From the NCBI GenBank assembly GCA_020627825.1, contig JAHDGD010000026.1, positions 1 to 38,048 on the forward strand: 38,048 nt of DNA, written 5' to 3'. Shown here one piece after another: positions 34,023 through 38,048 of this stretch. Made by a program: the position numbers and the translations under genes. Each line of letters opens with the position of its first letter. The first letter of the stretch is position 1. The notes under the pieces are model-generated. The model was given only the letters and a program-made list of their open reading frames with translations. It was not told where the DNA came from and did no database searches. The stretch comes from Saprospiraceae bacterium (GTDB lineage Bacteria; Bacteroidota; Bacteroidia; Chitinophagales; Saprospiraceae).

Positions 34023-36119
34023 ATGGCATTAATAGGTACGATCAGAAAGAATATGTGGTTTGTATTTGTTCTACTTGGTGTAGCTCTAGTAGCATTCATG
34101 TTCATGGATTCACAAGGACCAGGAGGTGGAGCAGGCGCACAAGCAACTGCATTTTCAGTGAATGGAGAGAAAATAACAGCTCAGCAATATCAAGCATTGG
34201 AAAGTTCTGAAAGCAATACTTCAGGGCTTACGGGAAATGCTTTGAGAAGTAAAGTTTTTGATGATTTAGTTACAAGAACATTAATCAGTAAAGAGCAAGA
34301 AGCTCTAGGTCTAGGGGTTGGCGAGGAAGAAATGGAGGATTTAATGTTTGGTTCTAAGTTGTCTCCAGTAATGCAACAGTTGTTTAGAGATAGAAGAACA
34401 GGTCAAGTTGACTTTCAACAATTACAATTAGCAAAAGATGACGAAAGATATGAGGATCTATTTGAAAGAAAATCTAAGGAAGTAGAATCAGTAGAAGTTC
34501 AGAATAAACTAGGTACTCTAGTTACTAAAGGAATTTATACTCCTTCGTGGATGGCTGATGAGCTTACAAAAACAAATTCTATAGTTGCTGATATTGAGTA
34601 CGTAAAAGTTCCTACAATTGAGCTGGATGATTCTGCAATTTCTTTGTCGGATTCTGATTATAAAGCTTACATGGACAACAACTCAGCAGAATTTAATAGC
34701 AAAGAAGAAGGTAGAGTTGTAGAGTATTTCAATTTCAATATTATAACAACAGCAAAAGATTCAGCTGACTTACGTGCTGAATTGTCTAAAGAAATAGCAG
34801 AATTTAGAACAACAACAGAGGATTCAACTTTTGCGCTTCGAAATAATGGAAATTACATCAATGTGTATTTTAAAACAGATGATATTCCTGATGCGTTTCA
34901 AACAATTGTTCCGCAAATGGAAGTAGGTCAGGTAACTGAACCCACTGTAAATGAAAGATATTTTACTGCTTTAAAATTGATTGATAAAAAAGTTGTTGCT
35001 GATTCAGTAGGATTGAGCCACATCTACAGAAATGTAGGACAAGATGATCAAACTGGAAGAGCAATTGCGATCGACTTATTGGATAGTATAAAAACAGAAA
35101 TAGAAGCTGGACGAGTAGAATGGGATTCTATGGCACTGGCTAATAGTCAAGATCAAACAAATGCTGCTAATGGAGGAGATTTAGGAAAAATCACACAAGG
35201 AACATTCTTTCCTTCTATTAATCAAGTAGCATTCTTCTCAGGAAAAGTTGGAAATATTTATCTAGTAGAATCTCCAAATGGAGTGCACTTAATTCGAGTT
35301 GACGAAAGAGTTTTTGATAATCAAGATCCTAAGTATAAAGTTGCCTTTATTAATGAATTGATAGAACCGAGTAACGCAACGGTAAACACTATTACTTCTA
35401 GAGCAAGTCAATTTATTGCCGATAATCGGAGTTTAGAAAACGCGAGAAATAATATTGCAAATTATCCAGAAGCATCTATAGCTACATCTAAAGTTTTGAA
35501 AAAAGGAGATTATGAATTTGAAGAATTTGGATATAGTGATGATGCGCGTAATGTTGTATCATGGGCCTTCAAAGACGAAACTTCAGTAGGTGATGTTTCT
35601 GCGGATATGTTCTCTTTCAGGGATCCACAGTTTGGTTACGAAACTAATTTAGTAGTTCCAGCACTACAAGCTAAAACGAAAAAAGGGATGGCAAATTTAG
35701 CGGATGTGAAAAGCAGTATCACACCACAAGTAATGGAATATGCTAAGGCAATGAAAATTGCTGAGATGATGAAAGGAAAGTCAATAGATGAGATTCAAGC
35801 TAACATGGCGCAAGCTGCTTATGGACAGGTGAATGATGTGAGAACAGGATCAGGAATTATTCAAAATATTGGTTCTGAGCCGAAAGTTGTTGCATCTATC
35901 ATTTCTACAGGCGAAGGAAGTGTATCGGAACCTATAGTAGGTTCAGGAGGTGTTTACATGATTAAAGTATTGAGAAAACAAGTGAACAGTACTGGAAATC
36001 AAATTTTTGCAAAGCAATCAGAGAATATCAAAGCTCGTCAAAATGTAAATTACCAACTTTTAAATGCTTTAAAAGAACAAGCAGATATAAAGGATAAGAG
36101 GATGGAATTTGGAATGTAA
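34023..36119 (+). CDS. PpiD/SurA-like membrane-anchored peptidyl-prolyl isomerase
   Basis: It helps fold exported proteins at the outer face of the inner membrane. The 698-residue protein has one N-terminal anchor (about residues 11-28, MWFVFVLLGVALVAFMFMD), a SurA/PpiD-like helical chaperone region (about 40-180), and a parvulin-type domain at about 320-435. That domain is marked by GLSHIYR, SQDQTNAANGGDLGKI and GVHLIRVDER. The C-terminal half holds a second, degenerate parvulin-like region (GSGGVYMIKVLRKQ). The length suits the Bacteroidota SurA_N_3 type. It has its own promoter and a strong terminator, so it looks like a single-gene unit. Confidence 0.93.
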   Translation: MALIGTIRKNMWFVFVLLGVALVAFMFMDSQGPGGGAGAQATAFSVNGEKITAQQYQALESSESNTSGLTGNALRSKVFDDLVTRTLISKEQEALGLGVGEEEMEDLMFGSKLSPVMQQLFRDRRTGQVDFQQLQLAKDDERYEDLFERKSKEVESVEVQNKLGTLVTKGIYTPSWMADELTKTNSIVADIEYVKVPTIELDDSAISLSDSDYKAYMDNNSAEFNSKEEGRVVEYFNFNIITTAKDSADLRAELSKEIAEFRTTTEDSTFALRNNGNYINVYFKTDDIPDAFQTIVPQMEVGQVTEPTVNERYFTALKLIDKKVVADSVGLSHIYRNVGQDDQTGRAIAIDLLDSIKTEIEAGRVEWDSMALANSQDQTNAANGGDLGKITQGTFFPSINQVAFFSGKVGNIYLVESPNGVHLIRVDERVFDNQDPKYKVAFINELIEPSNATVNTITSRASQFIADNRSLENARNNIANYPEASIATSKVLKKGDYEFEEFGYSDDARNVVSWAFKDETSVGDVSADMFSFRDPQFGYETNLVVPALQAKTKKGMANLADVKSSITPQVMEYAKAMKIAEMMKGKSIDEIQANMAQAAYGQVNDVRTGSGIIQNIGSEPKVVASIISTGEGSVSEPIVGSGGVYMIKVLRKQVNSTGNQIFAKQSENIKARQNVNYQLLNALKEQADIKDKRMEFGM

Positions 36120-36141
36120 TATATTCTATTAAGCTAAAGAT

Positions 36142-36183
36142 AAAGGCTCTTAGTACGTTTTCATATGCTAAGAGCCTTTTTTT
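36142..36183 (+). terminator. Terminator of the isomerase gene
   Basis: A 12-bp stem (36142-36153 with 36168-36179) with a 14-base loop, followed by T residues to 36183, about 20 bases past the stop codon. Confidence 0.88.
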
Positions 36184-36258
36184 GTGCTTATTATTGTTCT
36201 TTTTAAGCGTTTAAATGATTCGTAAGTAATGCGTATTTTTACATAAAATTTAAGTATT

Positions 36259-37515
36259 GTGATCCTTTGGGCTCTTTTGTTTTTGTTATTATCTGCTTTA
36301 TTTTCTGCTTCTGAAATTGCATTTATTTCTGCAAATAAATTGGCGATTGAAATTCAGAAGAAAAAAGGATCAAGGAAATCTCGTATCCTAACAAAGTTTT
36401 ATGACAACCATGGTAACTTTTTAGGTACTATGTTGGTAGGAAACAATATTGCACTTGTAATTTTTACCAGTTTAATGACCCAGTTATTGTATCCTCAACT
36501 GGAACCTTTTACAGGTAGCGGTATTTTTTTACTTCTATTATCAACTTTAATCATTACCGTCATTGTATTATTACTAGGTGAATTTCTACCTAAAACAATT
36601 GCACGAATATTTGCAAATAGTTTTATTAATGTCATGACTTATCCACTTGCAATTTTTAAAGTTTTACTAAGTATTCCTACATGGTTTATGACGAAGACGT
36701 CGTCTTTTGTTTTAAAGTATATATTGCGTGCACCTATAGAGCAAGTTAATGACCCTATTACGCGACTTGATTTAGAGCATTTTATAGATACATCTATAAA
36801 CAATGAAGACGATGAAATAGAAACAGAATTGTTCAAGAATGCGCTGAACTTGAAGGATATCAGAGTAAGGGATTGTATGATTCCTAGAAATGAAATGATT
36901 TTTATAGAGAAGTCAGATTCTATAGGCCAATTGAAAGATGCATTTGTTGAAGCTAAACATTCTCGTTTACTTGTTGCTGACGGTGGTATAGAAAATATTA
37001 TAGGGTATGTTCACCATCTCCAATTGATGAAATCGCCTAAATCAATCTCCTCTATACTCATGGAGATTGACTATGTTCCTGAAGCAATGAATGTTCAAGA
37101 CTTGCTTTATAAATTTGTAAAAGGGAATATCAATATGGCTTGTGTTGTCAATGAATTTGGAGGAACAGAAGGGATCATTACTTTAGAAGATATTTTGGAA
37201 GAAATTTTTGGAGAAATCGAAGATGAACACGATAAAGAAGAATTACTTGAATTCATGATCTCTCCGCATGAATTTATTTTTTCTGGAAGAGTAGAGTTAG
37301 ATTATATCAATGAAAAGTATGAAAACTTGAATATTCCTTCCGGAGAATACCACACACTATCTGGTTATATTGTTATGACTGCAGGTAATATTCCTGAACA
37401 AGGAGATGAAATAGAACTTGATGGAGTTTTATTTACGATTGAAAAAGAAGGTGATACACGAATAGAAACGATTCGAGTCGTTATCCCACATGATGAACTT
37501 GAAGAAAACAGTTAA
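36259..37515 (+). CDS. CNNM/CorC-type membrane protein with CBS pair
   Basis: This 418-residue protein has a DUF21 (CNNM) membrane domain (about residues 1-190, with LLSALFSASEIAFISANK and GEFLPKTIAR), a CBS pair (about 195-315, from RDCMIPRNEM to VNEFGGTEGIITLEDILEEIFGEIEDEHD) and a C-terminal CorC/HlyC domain (about 325-415). The family is linked to magnesium or other divalent-metal transport and was once called hemolysin-related. The start is a GTG (VILWALLFLLLSALFS), and no ATG fits. A near-consensus -7 element (TATTTTTA, 36234-36241) lies just upstream. It is similar in layout to GldE, but no other gliding gene is nearby. Confidence 0.93.
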   Translation: MILWALLFLLLSALFSASEIAFISANKLAIEIQKKKGSRKSRILTKFYDNHGNFLGTMLVGNNIALVIFTSLMTQLLYPQLEPFTGSGIFLLLLSTLIITVIVLLLGEFLPKTIARIFANSFINVMTYPLAIFKVLLSIPTWFMTKTSSFVLKYILRAPIEQVNDPITRLDLEHFIDTSINNEDDEIETELFKNALNLKDIRVRDCMIPRNEMIFIEKSDSIGQLKDAFVEAKHSRLLVADGGIENIIGYVHHLQLMKSPKSISSILMEIDYVPEAMNVQDLLYKFVKGNINMACVVNEFGGTEGIITLEDILEEIFGEIEDEHDKEELLEFMISPHEFIFSGRVELDYINEKYENLNIPSGEYHTLSGYIVMTAGNIPEQGDEIELDGVLFTIEKEGDTRIETIRVVIPHDELEENS

Positions 37516-37526
37516 TTTACTAGGAA

Positions 37527-38048
37527 GTGAATAGAATTGACCTCAATGAATTGTGGATAGGAGACGAAGTTGTACTATTAAAAAGTAACCGCAAAGGATT
37601 TTTCCAAGGGTTTAAAAATGGAAAAATCCGTGTAAAAGTAAATGGATCTATCATACGTACATCCATTGATAATATAGCTCTTGCTCCCCCTGCTTCTGAT
37701 AATGTTCTTTTAGATGAGTTGACAGAAGAAACACATAAAAATTCGCCTTCTTTAATCCAGCAACAACAATCTTTTAATCCTTCCATTGACCTTCACATGG
37801 ATAAATTGCAACCTTCTAAACAATATGACCTCCCTGTTGCTATTATTGAATTTCAGATTCGCAAACTAAAGGAATTTATGGAGAAAGCTATTCATTTGAA
37901 ATGTCCCAAGGTAACGATCATTCACGGAAAAGGCACTGGGGCTCTTAAAATGGAAACTGAGAACCTCATTCAATCGTATGAAGAATACCTTAGCACTTAT
38001 CCTATAAATGACGGTGGAGGAATGATAGTTTATCTTAACGTGAATCCC
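37527..38048 (+). CDS. Smr-domain protein, cut by the window end
   Basis: An open frame runs without a stop from a GTG at 37527 to the last base (174 codons), in the same strand as the CNNM gene and 11 bases after its stop. The N-terminal part (LNELWIGDEVVLLKSNRKGFF) resembles the small beta-rich domain that precedes Smr in Bacteroidota. The Smr/MutS2 C-terminal domain is clear: SIDLHMDKLQP, then the helix IIEFQIRKLKEFMEKAI, VTIIHGKGTGALKME and DGGGMIVYLNV. The domain appears nearly complete, so little should be missing. Smr domains bind or nick DNA or RNA; this small form's role is not established. Confidence 0.85.
   Translation, partial: MNRIDLNELWIGDEVVLLKSNRKGFFQGFKNGKIRVKVNGSIIRTSIDNIALAPPASDNVLLDELTEETHKNSPSLIQQQQSFNPSIDLHMDKLQPSKQYDLPVAIIEFQIRKLKEFMEKAIHLKCPKVTIIHGKGTGALKMETENLIQSYEEYLSTYPINDGGGMIVYLNVNP

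Noticed and set aside
37520-37786. Open frame on the minus strand opposite the Smr gene
   Set aside because: The plus strand holds a recognisable Smr protein over the same bases, so this is a shadow frame.

Overview
The window looks like chromosomal DNA from a member of the Bacteroidota. It is AT-rich. Many genes are preceded by the Bacteroidota -7 promoter element TAnnTTTG, often continuing CGG or GC. The gene content fits this phylum: the rpsF-rpsR-rplI operon, a DUF2723 membrane glycosyltransferase, three OmpH/Skp-like chaperones, a YbiT-type ABC-F ATPase, methylmalonyl-CoA mutase, a PpiD/SurA-like isomerase and a TonB with a two-layer C-terminal domain. I cannot fix the class from sequence alone. 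I see no phage, IS element, CRISPR array, tRNA or rRNA gene.

Layout, left to right. Positions 154-1387 (minus) hold the S6-S18-L9 operon, ending in a hairpin terminator. Positions 1523-8039 (minus) form a tight four-gene operon: a DUF2723/TMEM260-like glycosyltransferase, ribose-5-phosphate isomerase B, a secreted M28 aminopeptidase and a GT-C-like polytopic protein. Positions 8325-12373 (plus) encode a 44-residue membrane microprotein, an RluA-type pseudouridine synthase, an outer-membrane beta-barrel, an OmpH/Skp protein and an ABC-F ATPase. Positions 12430-18373 (minus) encode methylmalonyl-CoA mutase, a GT2 enzyme, a dimeric alpha/beta-barrel protein and the ATP-dependent ligase/exonuclease repair pair. 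Positions 18654-22189 (minus) encode TonB, VanZ-like, GcvH, citrate synthase and a small secreted protein.

Positions 22422-29752 (plus) encode a DUF3109 Cys-rich protein, an EamA transporter, a TPR protein and a Wzx/Wzz/Wzy-type polysaccharide cassette. Positions 29899-30987 (minus) carry two tandem OmpH/Skp genes. Positions 31417-38048 (plus) encode histidine ammonia-lyase, an M48 lipoprotein protease, a PpiD/SurA-like isomerase, a CNNM/CorC protein and a Smr-domain gene cut by the window end. Many products serve the envelope: outer-membrane protein folding (three Skp-like proteins, the isomerase, M48 protease), TonB energy transfer, surface glycans and secreted peptidases.

The most unusual signal is not a gene. 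A short palindrome family, core TTTGGG-N(5-7)-CCCAAA, recurs at least eight times over about 31 kb, and the 17-mer TTTGGGTTGAACCCAAA occurs exactly three times. Seven of the eight copies lie inside unrelated protein-coding genes and one is intergenic. This resembles a genome-wide interspersed palindrome (compare cyanobacterial HIP1 or uptake sequences), and I do not recognise it as described.
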